DNA of 64,000 nucleotides from Atrichornis clamosus (lineage: Eukaryota > Chordata > Aves > Passeriformes > Menuridae): the NCBI GenBank assembly GCA_013400975.1, contig WBMZ01004782.1, positions 1 through 64,000 of the forward strand. Reading direction: 5' to 3'. Each line of letters starts with the position of its first letter. Position 1 is the first letter of the stretch. The notes below the pieces were generated by a model, which saw nothing but the letters and a program-made list of their open reading frames with translations, ran no database searches and was not told where the DNA came from. Made by a program: the position numbers and the translations under genes. Shown piece after piece: positions 51,601 through 63,755 of the stretch.

Positions 51601-52949
51601 TGTTCATGTAAATCCTTCGCGGAGTTTCTTTTTCAGTTATGAATTCAGAGCATACCCTACAGCACTTTCTCATGCAGCAGCAACTAATTGAGGGAATTCG
51701 CTCTATTATTTATGGACTTTACATTAGCTTAAAATTCCTCATATTTCACAAACAGTTTCTTGAGGATGGAAGAGCATAACCTTGATCTAGATTCTCCAGT
51801 TAGATTCAGTTAAATTCATGTAACCTTACTACTTCTCTGCTTATATCCTTACACTGGTTTTATCTGAAGAAAATGTTCTTCTTGAGCTGAAAGAGCATGA
51901 TGCATCTTTTAATAGAATTATTTTTCACTGGAAATGTGGCAGGACAGCAATTGCAGCAAAGAATTTATATAATGCAGTATGGAATGCAAAGCATCTGAGA
52001 TGAGCCGAAAAAGCTTTAAAGACAGCTGATTATTCAAGATTGTTTTGTAGATCGTAGATTCATAACAATCAGTGTTCACAGTGCAATTGAGCAGATTTAT
52101 CTTGAAAAATTCAGTTGTCTTAAGTAAAAAAATTATTTACAACAAAGTCTGGTTATATGTGTATGCGCATGTAAAGTAAGCAAATAAAACACTTACAAGT
52201 GGATTTTTTTTTCCATCAGAAAGGCAGTGTGTTTAACAGTGAAATCTGTGTATTTAACCAGTGTAAAACCTTATTTTTTAATGTAAATATTTAGTATAAC
52301 AACTTTTTAATCTTACAAATGTCGTTTTCTTTACCAGACATACATTTTTGGTTTGGAGGACATTTTTCATCTGGGTGACCTTTCAGACAATCATCTCTAC
52401 GCAGACAAGTATAATGAATCTTCTTCTCTTTTCTCTTTTCAGTTCCACAAGGTATTTGTGACAGGATAGTTCATTACAGATTTTTTTTTCTTCTGGAAGT
52501 TGCCTCAAACTTTTTTTTCAAATGAAAGGCAGGTTTTTTCCCCTCTTTTAGAAAAAAGATAAAAGTAAAATCAAGTGTTTCTGAAAATGTCTTGACAGAA
52601 CGGTGAAATGCAAGCAGTAATTCCAAGGACTGGATAAAATGTGACACAGACCAGGATATTATTTGTGGCAGTAACAATTAATGTAGAAAATACATTTACA
52701 TGTATTTTCAACTGCAGATTGAAATCTCTGGAGGGGACAAAACAAGTGACAGTAGTTCTTGCCCTTACTCCAAGTCTATTTTTATAAACTGAATTTTTAT
52801 CGGTTTGCTCACATATACAGCTTCAGACAACCAAAATTCCATTTCTATTTTTCGTAGCAGAAAATTGCATAAATTGCAAAAAAAGTCTTTGATGTACTTT
52901 TATTGGTTTTGCTACAGAGTCTGCCTATACAATAAATATGCCTGGGACT
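48681..52949. other. Unique non-coding DNA
   Basis: No gene or named repeat is visible. A run of 11 C lies at 49145-49155. The stretches 48765-48900 and 51950-52090 have balanced composition and could be conserved non-coding DNA, which is untested. Confidence 0.5.
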
Positions 52950-53145
52950 TTGTCAAGGCAACGAGACCAATGGGGCAGACTCTGTCTATATGCAGTCTCA
53001 GGAGCAGCATGGCTGCATGCTGACTGCCTTCTGGGAACCATCCCTGCCCCATGCTCTCCTTCCTGCACTGTGGCTGGGAGAGGTGGTTTCAGGAGACAAC
53101 CATTCCAGGCACAGTCTCACTCAGGCACTGGCATTTTTTTCATTT
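52950..53145. other. Small GC-rich patch of unknown origin
   Basis: About 200 bases are richer in G and C than the flanks. Two overlapping + frames cross it without a recognisable domain. I cannot assign it to a repeat family. Confidence 0.35.
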
Positions 53146-56100
53146 AATGCCTGTTAGACACTGAAACAACTGACTGGTTACCCTTAGTGGTTTAGCCTTC
53201 TAGGTTCTTTGGCTGTATTGCCTAAAATAGAAGGGGAAAAAAGTAATCCCAACTCTAAAATAATCACTGTTAGATATATACGTATGTGGCTAGGCCTGAA
53301 ATCGTGCTTCTTTTCAAATACAACCATTTCTCTCATAGAAAAAATATCATCAAGTGATTTATAAAGGTTAATTAATTGAAGTTTTTGCATAACAAGGACA
53401 TATATGTCAGTGATGTAGAAAGCAAACTACTGCTGAAAACTGTTAATCCACTAAACAACATTGTGAATTAAACAACAAAAAAAGCAGAGCTGTACTTGCC
53501 TTAAAACTAGAACGTAAATCCAAAGGTGAAATTATAGCAGAGGAAATTATACAGGGAAATTTCAGCAGGAAAATGTCTGAAAAACTGAATATACTCCAGT
53601 GACTAGTTTTAAATTTTTTTCTGAAATATCTTGACTAGCAAACATTTCATTTGCTATACTTTTTATTGGACTTTACAGTCAAAAATACCATGTCATTAAG
53701 CAGAAAGAATGTTGGTAAAAGATATTAAGTGGCAATTAAAGGCAAGGATTATGATATTATTTACACCACTAAATTTGACATCATGTTAGTAATTTTAGTG
53801 AAGCTCATACCAATTTGAATTCAATGTCAGATTTTGACTGGGAATAGGCAGTAACTCAGGTAAGAATCTCAGAATATTTTATCTAAATCAGTTTTCCATG
53901 GGTGCTTCAAGGGGTACGAGCCAGGAAGGGGGCCAGCTGCAGATTTCTTCAAATAGCAGAGAGTAGGGAAAGAGCCATTCTCATTCTTTATTCATTATTT
54001 AACCCTTATGATTTCTTCCTTACATCTTCAAAAGATCTGTATCATCAGTTACTTTGAAAAGTACAAGTATTTCAAAGCTTTTGATTATATATTGCCAGGA
54101 GTGTAGCCTTCCATGCGTCTATTTTAAATATCTAAATTGGCCTTAGAGAATCTAAGGAAGCACCTCACAGGTCTTTGCTTTTTGATTAGCGTTTATAGTA
54201 TTTGAAAGTGGTGCATTTTTTCTCTCCTTTGAACACCAAAAGCTCATCTGGATAAAAGAGGACTTTTGTACACTTGCTTAGGGACAGTGGAAATTCTCCA
54301 AGGAAATCCTGTGGTTCAATAAAAAATTCCATCCATACAAGAACTGTATAAACCTGACCCTCATGACTGCACTACCAGTAATTCAAATAAAATCATATAT
54401 AAACTGGCATTGGGTCATAGCACAAGATACAGTGGTTATTGCTGTGCAGTGATGGATGGACCTATAATAATGTCAAAAACTGATACTGATTCATGAAGGT
54501 TCTTCTCCTTTCAAAATAAGCAACCTTCACCTTGCCTGCAAAATCTTGGTGGGGGAGGGAACCACTTCCCTCTCTTGGTCTAGATGGATATTTCAAGAGC
54601 TTATTCCCTGCTACTTGTTATATTCACAACCTATTTGTGCTAGCTCTTTGCGTGATTTACAGCAGAAGGGATTCACTCTACCTGAGAAATGATTGTCTGG
54701 AATAAGCTGTACAGAGATGGTATGCACAGCATAGAAGACAACCTGAGGTGAAGGGTGGCCAAGAGGGTGTGATGGGAGTTAAGTGACGCATGTTTTACTT
54801 ATAACTACCTTACAACCCTTTGTGATGTATAGGTGGCATGATGCACACTGTGAATCTTAAACATTTGTATTTCTACTTCAGCTTCGAGGAGGGAGAAATG
54901 CTGTGCTCTGTATTAATTAGATAGCTTTGGCTCAAGATTTTAAGTTTGACAAATGGAGATGTGCCAAACTGCCTGAAAGTAATTCGAGTTGTCAGTGAAC
55001 CACAGTGGCTGCCAGTTTGCAGACAATTTCTAGTCTTCTTGGGTCTGTCACATCTCTTTCACACTACCTATTTACCATCTGAATAGAAAGCCAGCACTCT
55101 GAGACATAAATAAATGCATTTGTCTTTAGTATGACAGTGTTTCTTTGAGGGACTTATATTACACTGAACCACACATCATGAACCACCCTAACTTCTGCAA
55201 TGACACAAATTGTAGACAGGTCTCCTCAAACAAGCAACAATTAAAGTGCTGCAGGAAGCCAGAAAACGTAATTAATAATGAGGCGACTTTGTGGTTGCCA
55301 TGTAATTTTCTTATGTTGGAATTATGTTTGTGTTAGGTTAGCTCATTCTCTGCAGGACACCTGAAAGGATATTTGTGATAGAACAAACAACCTACCCCTG
55401 TGGATGTGACAGCAGAAGGCTTTGTTGCTTTATGAGTCTGGTCCAAAGATGCCTTATGTTCCTTAGTTTACAGGAAATCCAGGGTAAACCTTTTATTTAC
55501 AGAGAGAGAAACACTTGCCAGAACAGAATAAAAAAGCAGCTGATTAATCAGCATGCAGCTTTCATCTTGTAGGGCCTAGCTGCCTGGACCTTTTTAACAT
55601 TTGGAAGATTAGCCTTGGTGAAAGAAATGTTGTGTGGAAATGCCTTTGATAGTTATGTGCTTTAGTCTATCATGCTTTGGAAAGGGGATAGCACTGGGTT
55701 TGAAAAAGTCTGGATGATAGAACAGAGAATGTTCATGGCTGGGGGAAAAAATTACCTCGTTCTGGTTCTGTACTGCTGCCCTTTGAAGCAAAATGAAAGG
55801 AAAGCTTGCTCTGCAACTTCAGTTGTTAAAATCTCCTTTCTGGAACATTACGAAGCCTAAACATATATCATCTACAAGAAATAAGGCAGACAAAGGATTG
55901 TATTCCTAAATAGGCTTGGAATATCTAGGCAACTGGTAAGAAAACAAAAATAAGGAACAGTGCCCTGCTAGTTCGACCCTTAAATTATGCAGCTGTTCAT
56001 TACCAGAATTATATATCTCATGCTGCCCTTTGGAAGGAAGGCATGGTGCACAGAGCTGGAACAATTACTGAATTATAGTACAATAAGAAAGACCTCCTAA

Positions 56101-59100
56101 AGTGTCACATGCATGTAGAGGAAGATAAGAAAGGCCAGCTTAAGTTCTTGGCATTTTAAAGAAGGCAATCAAGAAACCCTTTGAATTCTTTGGTTTTCTT
56201 TCCCTGCAGTTCATCTACATTTTTATGCAAGTCTGACAAAGCATCCCATTCATGTGTCAGCACTCTCATCTCTGGATGCATTAGTGTTTATTACAGGCTG
56301 AATTTGCAGATGCTACCATTTGAAAACAGTAATAGAGCCAGTTGTGTGGCCTTAATATTTATATAATTAATAATGATTTCATGCTTCCCTCCCCAGCGCT
56401 TCTGAAATAAAAAACAGCTACATTAGCACGGTCAAGCATAACAGGGCTCAATACAATCCTGTAAGGCTAAATTGTTTTGCCATAACAGGCTTTGAATTTC
56501 ACTCTGAAATAAAATATGTTGTGTTAATCAGCTTACTGTTAATGAATGATTTGGGTGACACATTTGGCACATTTTTGCACATTTAGCTATGAGATTATTT
56601 TTTTTTCTTATATTGATCACATATAAAATGTATGCTCTGAAAAGTGGGCTGGAGTGTCTTTAATCTTTTGTATTTGAAAATAATAATGTGCATTTTTCAT
56701 CTCCCAAAAGTTTATCTATGACTTTGGTCTGGAAATTAGCCTAATTAAACTTCTGTTTTATTCCTTGCAGTTATATTTCCAGACAGCGTTTCTCTTTGTG
56801 CATTTGGATTGTACTGAGAATATCCATAATCATACCCAGACTTTTGATGAAGCAAAAGTCATACAGTATTTCTAGTTGATATTTACTTATCCAGAAATAA
56901 AGCCTGTTGACAAAGAGTAGGAATTACACTCTCCCAATATATTTAATGCAATATTGTTGTTTGTGGCTGCCTGTTAAATGCTTCCTCATGTTGACAAAGG
57001 TAAAATAATAAAGGTGATTTAATAATACATAAGATTCTGTATTTCATTCACTTGGAGTAGAAGATTTCAGTTATTTCTACATTTTGAAATGAAAAAAAAA
57101 AAGATGCTGGTAGACTGGGAGAGCATTTAAAGATATATGGTGGTTTTGTTCATCTGTTGTTTTTTATTCTATTTTTTTTTCTCCAGAGTTTTGAAGGTGA
57201 TTGGTTCAGTAAATTATCTGTCAATCAGGATCAAATTCTAAGTAAATATTCTGTAAAAAAATGGCAAAGGAATTGTTAAGGAATGTGAATGTTTTAAAAT
57301 CTGTCCCTCTGTTGTGTAAATATTATAAAACTTAAGAAAAAGCAAAAGCAAAGGAAACCCTTTTGATTGCAAAGACAAAAGAATTACTTTCCCCTTAGAG
57401 GATCCAGCTAACAGAGTTTATATGTCTGGGGTTTGGGAACGATGTGCGAATACAGAGAGAGCTCTGATAGGCTTATGTGTGGCTATGCCTAAGAAACAGG
57501 ATCCCCATTATCAGAGCTGAAAGACACTTTTATTGCTTTTATCTCAGATGCTCTTTAACTGTGTTCACAGAGTCCCTTTACCAGAACTTCTGAGGATTGT
57601 GTGTGAGGGTTCTTGTTTCTTTTGTCTTATATTCTGTTTACTTTGCTCTTCTGTAAGCTAGTAACTAAAAGCTTGTATCACTTCTAATTTCAATACTATC
57701 TCTACTTTGTAGAGAGGGCAGAAGTAATTTTTCCCCTTGCTGCTTTCTCAGTGACCCAAGAATAGGATGCTTGGAGGGGAAATAATTAACAGGGTCATCA
57801 AGGCTTTTCACTGTCTCCTTGAACAAGTACCTCAAGTAGTAAAGTACTTACATTACAAGGGAATCACAACTGTCTTCTTCAATGATAGCTCAGAAGACTT
57901 TCATAGACAAAAGACTTTCAGGCTTCAAGACATCTGTCCATCTTTTACTAATTTTCCAAAATTTAAGTAGAACTTAATTAGAAGCAATATGCCACATGAA
58001 GCATAAAACCATATGGAAATCCACCGTCAAGAGAGTAATTGTAGTTTTCTCTTTGTCCAAACCTGTCTGTGGTAGAGAAGACCCCAAAGCGAGATCATGT
58101 GCAGCGTTCTGGTCTCAGGTTCACTCCCTTACGGTGCAAGTTACTGCGTGGGCACCACTGTGCCTGCATACCTCCTCTTCTGACAGGTGCTGGGCTGTGA
58201 ATGGACTTTGTGTTTATTATTTACTCGTATTATTCATTTGTGGTCGAGGGATAAGGTCAGAAGGGGAACTTCAGGACAAGAAAGTGAGTTTTACAAATGT
58301 TCTGTGTAATGAGAGAGTTCCTGAGAGGAAGCACGATATGAAAGCTTATAGGTTTAATGGAGTAGAACAGGTGAACCTTAGCCCATGTAAATCTACAAAT
58401 AGCATAGACATTATTTTAAAACTAGAAATAGTATGTTATTAAGATCTTGGCAATTCAGATTTAAATGATCTTTGCAGTTGTAAATGAAAGCCATTACTAG
58501 GACACTCTCTTAGATTGCACACTGAAAATTAAACCGTGAAAGCTTGCCATTGCCCTGTTTTAACAATATGTTTGATCTCATGGGAATTTTGTTTTTAGGT
58601 AAGAGAATTGCCAAACTGAAGTAAAGTAGTACCTTTCAGTTGGTAATGTTACTAGCTTTTAAGATTAGGAGCTCTGGTTTTGCTCTTTCAGGTTATGGTT
58701 TGAATAATGTACTTTGGCATGTATGGATATTTGGGCTTGGTCTCCCACATTTCTCTGTCTCTTTAATCTATAAGATTTTTCTATTTGCTATACTTTCTTT
58801 AGGGTTGAAATTTCTTATAACCAGTAAAATGCTGTGCAAATCCTTTGAGAGAAAGACAGTTTTTCAATTAAAATGCAATAGAACAGTAAGACATCATTTT
58901 TTGTTTCTTGTCCTGACATTTGTCTGGTTAGCAATAATGTTTGCTGCAAATGTATATTTACAAATAATCTGACCTAATTTCATTGTTTTTTATGTGTCTG
59001 ACATTGAATAGCATTGGCTTATTCTTATGTCTCTCTTACAGAGACAGATACTGGGGGGGACATCCTCTAACTTTAGTGCTGCTGTAACAGCTGATATAGC

Positions 59101-59877
59101 TGGGGATTTGGTTTATGATGTCTGTGAGCAGTTCTGCCTTGAGAGGAAATAAAAAGAGAAAAGGATTTACATTTGTTTTGTGATTCTTTGTTCCTATGGA
59201 AATTGAAGACACCTTTTTTTCTATGAGATGAATTTCAACTTTTCATATCTCTTGAGAATGAATTTCAGGCACTATGGGAGAACAAAAGAGAGCATTTCTA
59301 AGTAGGAAGACTGCTTTCAGCCCAGATACAGAAAACATGACACCCCCCCACAGGTCTGGCTTGCTAGAGGGGTGACTAGTCTGTCATCTCTAGCACAGTT
59401 ATCTCAGTACTTCTTTTGAGTGACATAAGAAGACTTGAATTCGGGCCTGTGAGCTGTAGATAGCTTTTCCTGAGATCAAACAGAGAAAAGAATGTCTATT
59501 TTGGCTTTAAACATCGGATTGTAAATACAGGGCTGTTGTTCTTATTATTGACAAGTACTGCTTTGTACCTCTTTCTCTGCACTCTCCAAATTCTATCATC
59601 AGCCATTAGCTCTAGAGAGCCTAACAGGAGATTTTTTTTATTTGCAGCAACTTTGAATGCTTGGCTTCTCTTTATGGCGGCTGCTGCTGCTTTTAAAATA
59701 TTCATATCCTTGATTTTAAATAAGTAAGGCCTCTATGTTTCTCTAAATCAATGTGGTTAAAAAAACCTTTCTCCCAGGGAATTCTGGAAGAATGCCAATT
59801 TATCCTTCCAATAAAAAGACACTTTCCTGCTGGAGATTTGTAGGCTCTGGCTGAAATGCAAGGATGATTCTGACAGC
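53146..59877. other. Unique non-coding DNA, partly conserved-looking
   Basis: No gene was found. Stretches at 55080-55330, 56390-56600 and 59560-59720 have few homopolymers and contain homeobox-like ATTA/TAAT and SOX-like ACAAT cores, which suits conserved non-coding elements near developmental genes. A + frame of 148 codons (57996-58442) and a hydrophobic one of 110 codons (58640-58972) have no recognisable domain. The second is the expected product of T-rich DNA. Confidence 0.5.
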
Positions 59878-59965
59878 AGTTCTAAGGTAAATTAGGAGTA
59901 ATTCAGCTGAAGTCAACTGGTATTGGTGTAAACAAGATTAAAATCAGCCTTTGCATGTATGAGAC
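59878..59965 (+). repeat. Ancient amniote repeat of 'gtgtaaat' type (unnamed)
   Basis: GGTAAATTAGGAGTAATTCAGCTGAAGTCAACTGG, TATTGGTGTAAAC and GATTAAAATCAGCC follow a pattern that I know from old repeats in reptile and bird genomes (…gtgtaaatcaggagtaactccattgaagtcaatggagttacactggtgtaaaactgagatcagaatcagg…). The centre is partly palindromic, which suggests a MITE-like origin. I cannot give a database name. Confidence 0.55.
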
Positions 59966-60489
59966 AAGCATGTATCTTATCATGAGTCACATTGTTACAT
60001 TAGAAATGTGTTGTAATGAGTGTGTCACTAAATATTTGAACACTGGCAAACATTTCCCTGGTACCTGTCTTAAAATAAGACATAAACATATTAAAAGGAT
60101 GTATCATGTATCAGTGGGTAATAAACAGAAAGGATTGTTTTGTTGATACAGCAATTGTTTACTTGAGTCATGAAACAAATGGAACAGCTTGTGACAAAAG
60201 AGAAGAACACATCTGATGTTAATTCTCTTATTCAGAAGCTAGAGTTACCACCTCTTCCAAAACCATCACTCTTGTTATGATTAACATGATGCTCTACAGG
60301 AACCCACGTCTTTCGTTGGTGCTTTGCTTCAGGGAGGTATCAAATGAGTCTCTCTGAAAATAAATTAGTTTGCGAGTTTTACTCTCTGTTCTTCTTAGTG
60401 TCCTCATTTAATGGTTCAGAAGAGGCCTAAGTCTTTATAGGGCATCTACTGCCATGGTATTAGAGAGCCACCTAATCCATAACCCACTG

Positions 60490-60585
60490 TATTGCCCTGT
60501 AAGGTATGGAAATTCTATTATCTTCATTTTATAGGCAAGTATAAAGACACAGAGGAGCTAAATGACACAGGTAAGGTCACACATA
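60490..60585 (+). repeat. MIR-like SINE relic
   Basis: CCTGTAAGGTATGGAAATTCTATTATCTTCATTTTATAGGCAAG, then AGACACAGAGGAGCTAAATGACACAGG, then TAAGGTCACACA match the MIR core in order and spacing (…ccctgtgaggtaggtattattatccccattttacagatgagg… ggcacagagaggttaagtgacttgccc aaggtcacaca). This is the best MIR candidate in the window. MIRs are known as rare ancient relics in bird genomes. The open frame 60492-60713 overlaps it and is most likely chance. Confidence 0.75.
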
Positions 60586-61439
60586 CTGTCTTTGATTTAG
60601 AAGATATCTTGAAAGATCTGTCTTCTGTTGCTTCAGCTGCAGAAGCTGAGGATGCCGTGTATACACCTGATCTTGGCACTTTGGGTAATTTAGTAGTCAG
60701 CAGGGAGAAGTAGACACTTTCAGGGCACAATTCATCTCATTGCGAAGTAAAACCTAAAGGAGTTCAGATGAATTACATTGTGAAAGAGCCTGTTTAAAGA
60801 ATCTAAATGATTAGCTGAAAGGTATTCTTCAATTAGAAATGCCAGTATTTGAACAGATCACTCCTTCTTCTAGTACCTTCTTTTACTAGATGAGATCTTC
60901 TGAAGACATTCATACTGAAAAATCCCACCTTCTTGCTAAGATGTGTGTAATGCTGCATGTTCTCTTTGTCAGGAATTATAAATCCTTTTATCTATCTTGT
61001 ATTAGAAACAGTACATCGTGACTATAATGTCTTAATACTTTATTGCAGTGCAAGCTTGTATTGTACATCAGCTGCCTTAACTGTAGTCGGACATTAAGAA
61101 ATTAAATACAATACTGTGAACTTCCACTAATATGCACAATAAAGTCTGCTGTTTTTCATGTGGAATTTTTGCTTATATAAGAATCTAAATGTTGGGAAGG
61201 GGTCCAGTAGTATGTTAACACAGAGACCCTGTCATCAGATTTATTCTCATGACAACACCTTCTCTGAATTTACGAAGTCATTTGATGCCTCTATTTGTTT
61301 ACCAACAGTCTTCACCTTTTTCTTGGTCTGGTTTTATTCTCCTAAATGAAAAAAAGCTAAAATCTCCTAGTCTTCTCTAACAAGAAAGACTCCTTTCTTT
61401 TTTGTTTCTGTAGTTCTTTTGATGAGATAACTTGGTCTT
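60586..61439. other. Unique non-coding DNA
   Basis: Downstream of the MIR, AT-rich with no gene or further repeat visible. Confidence 0.5.
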
Positions 61440-61830
61440 CACTTAAAGCACTTTCCAGTTTTATGTCAGAAGCACATTGCATCAGCCCTTTGGCTCTAAG
61501 TCTATATCAAGGTCATTACTGAAAATATTATTCAGGATTAGTTCTGATATTGAATTTTGTGGGACCTTTCTCCCACTCCATCTATTCATTAATTGAATCA
61601 ACCCAAGGGTTCTATTGGCCTATATTCTTGCTAAACTAAAATAATTTACTATATGGCACTTCATCACATGCTTTACTGAAGTTCAGAGAGATGAGATTTA
61701 TTCAATTTCTTTTGCTTCTAAAGATGAAATAATTTGCCATGGTAATTTCACATTATCTACCATTCTTAAAACATATGTGACAGACCTTCCTGTTTATCAG
61801 TTGTCATGGTGTTATACTTTCCTTTTTAAT
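61440..61830 (-). mobile_element. Ancient CR1/L3-like LINE fragment, RT domain
   Basis: On - two reverse transcriptase blocks are still readable. 61657-61686 gives L-N-F-S-K-A-C-D-E-V, matching the LDFSKAFDTV block with the first catalytic Asp region. 61509-61565 gives V-P-Q-N-S-I-S-E... ending in N-I-F-S-N-D-L, matching VPQGSVLGPVLFNIFINDL. The distance between them (about 30 codons) is shorter than usual by about 20-25 codons, so DNA has been lost. The sequence upstream on - (61690-61830) fits the preceding RT region with more decay. Homology may extend to about 61960. It is a dead fragment. Confidence 0.8.
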
Positions 61831-63179
61831 TCTGATTAATTCCTTCAGATTGAATCTTATAGATTTGTGGCAACTTGTGCTTGCTTTTCTCCCCTCCAGG
61901 TCTGGCTATACTCTTATGACAACCCAGTCAGGTAGCACCCATCTTGTACTGCATTTATTTATGAAATGGTTTCCTGTTGAATTTAGATTTTTCCTCTGAT
62001 TAATTGTGCCCATTTTTCTGTAATAAATGCCTCCCCAGTAAACAGCAGGTACCAAAACAAAGTGCACAAACCATGGACAGAGAACCTTAGGTGATATGCA
62101 AATAAATTAGCATGAGTTTAAGCAACTACTTCTAGTTAGTACTGTGAGTGCTGCAGGCCATGCTGAGGTGGGCGTTCGTGCATCAGCCTTGTCAACAAGG
62201 AGGTCTTACTACCTCCATCTTTTATCTGTCGAATAGTAGGACTCTGAAGGTTTAATTAGAAAACTAACAATGACACAGGGAATATACTCTCAATGAATAA
62301 CCTTTAGGACAAAGAATATTTTTATTGTTACTGCCTTCTATGAAAGGGATGCGCAAGACAGCAGTGTACAATTTCCCAAGATGTTTATGTCATTCCCCTG
62401 TTCTCTGATGACGCAGACATAGAAACAGAGCAAGCATGAAGTTCCTTTGAAAGTCAGACTACCGAGAAGTTGCAAAGTGATTACCTGAGACTGTGAAATA
62501 GATTAATTAACAAAGAAAAAAAATGCAGTGCTTAATAAAAAGTTCCATATTCAAAGTGTCTGCCAGGTGTTTTCTGCTTTCAGTGCTATTTTTCTCCCCA
62601 CAGCAGGGAACAAAATTTTCCATTATAATCAGGAATACTGCTGGCACTTAATGCCTGAATGAGGGACCAAACACAAATTACGATGTAATCAATCTTTTCA
62701 AACTTTTTTGAAGGGTTTGTCCTCTCACCTTGCACTCAAAAAGGCCATTAGCATTAGTGGAAGTTTCAGTTGTTTCTTTTTCAGTTTTGTTGGTCTGGCC
62801 TGCTGTCCTACAGCTACAGCTTTGATCCCTTAATACTGCAGAAATCCATACTTCTATGGTGAGAGATATCTGCAATACTGGGAAAGTGAATGATGTCCCT
62901 GAAATTCAGAAATGAAATTCCATTCTATTTTTTGTGTCACAATGTAGAAAAAAAGAAGAAAATTTTCTCTAGAGAAATTGTCCTGAAACTCTTCAGCATG
63001 TGCTTTGAGACTTACTAGAGTGGGGGGCTCTGCTCTGTCCAGTTGTAATCCATGCACAAGTAACAGAGCTCAATGGGATTGATTTTGCAAGTAAAAAAGT
63101 CAGTCGTTTGGTACAGCAATTAGATCTAAAGAAAGAATTAATTGTATAAGGAAAGGTTTCCTAATCTGTGCACACACGT
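61831..63179. other. Unique non-coding DNA
   Basis: No gene or confident repeat. An A-rich run lies near 62515-62523. Confidence 0.5.
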
Positions 63180-63263
63180 TAAAAGATCAAAGTGGTGAAG
63201 TGTTATGGCAAAGCCAAAGGTAGGACATAGCTCCGGATTCAAATGCTAAATCCAACTATCTAC
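63180..63263 (+). repeat. Possible MIR-like SINE relic
   Basis: GTTATGGCAAAGCCAAAGGTAGGACATAGCTCCGGATTCAAATGC then CCAACTATCTAC parallels the MIR 3' part (gttagtggcagagccaggactagaacccaggtctcctgactcc ... ctctatccac). Divergence is high. Confidence 0.4.
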
Positions 63264-63619
63264 AGTGAAGGTGTGTACATAATAGCTGTCATAACTTCTC
63301 CTTATGGTTATGGGAGATTTAGTCAAAGCAGTATAATCCAAAAAGCTGTTCAGATTCATCTCTGTACATTAAGTTTGGTGATTTACTGTATTTTATTGAC
63401 TAAACGAACTGACAAGATTGACAGGATGTCTGTTAATCAAAAGAAGAAATGAGAAAATACATATATCTGTGTAGGTTTATACCGTATACCATGTAGGTAT
63501 ATACATTGTAGACATACAAAATTTTATCTCAATCCTATATTTGTCTTCTCTGTAGTACTACATCATCTTGATCTTTAAACCTGCAAATACACAAGAAACC
63601 TTCTTCTAATCAGTTCAGA
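63264..63619. other. Unique AT-rich non-coding DNA
   Basis: Nothing recognised. A TATA/GTATA-rich stretch lies at 63460-63510. Confidence 0.5.
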
Positions 63620-63755
63620 TCACAGAACCACAGAACCGTCAAGGTTGGAAGAGACCTTCAACTCCAGCCTTCAACATGGCACCACTATAATCCCCCCTAA
63701 ACCCCAAGTGTTACATCCAGATGCCTCTTAAATACTTCCAGATGACTGTCTCGGG
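63620..63755 (-). mobile_element. CR1 LINE 3' end, 5'-truncated
   Basis: Read on + the stretch starts TCACAGAACCACAGAACCGTCAAGG, then TTGGAAGAGACCTTCA. This is the reverse complement of a CR1 3' terminus with its 8-bp tandem (TTCTGTGG/TTCTGTGA on -). CTCCAGCCTTCAACATGGCACC and CCAAGTGTTACATCCAGATGCCTCTTAAATACTTCCAG continue in CR1 order. The element is truncated near 63755. Confidence 0.9.

Noticed and set aside
57996..58442. 148-codon open frame
   Set aside because: No recognised domain. A single exon of this length is within chance for the window.
58640..58972. 110-codon hydrophobic frame resembling a membrane protein
   Set aside because: T-rich DNA encodes Phe/Leu/Ile by default. There is no family resemblance and no gene context.
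60492..60713. 73-codon open frame with an acidic stretch
   Set aside because: Its first third is the MIR core. The rest has no recognisable domain and no splice context.
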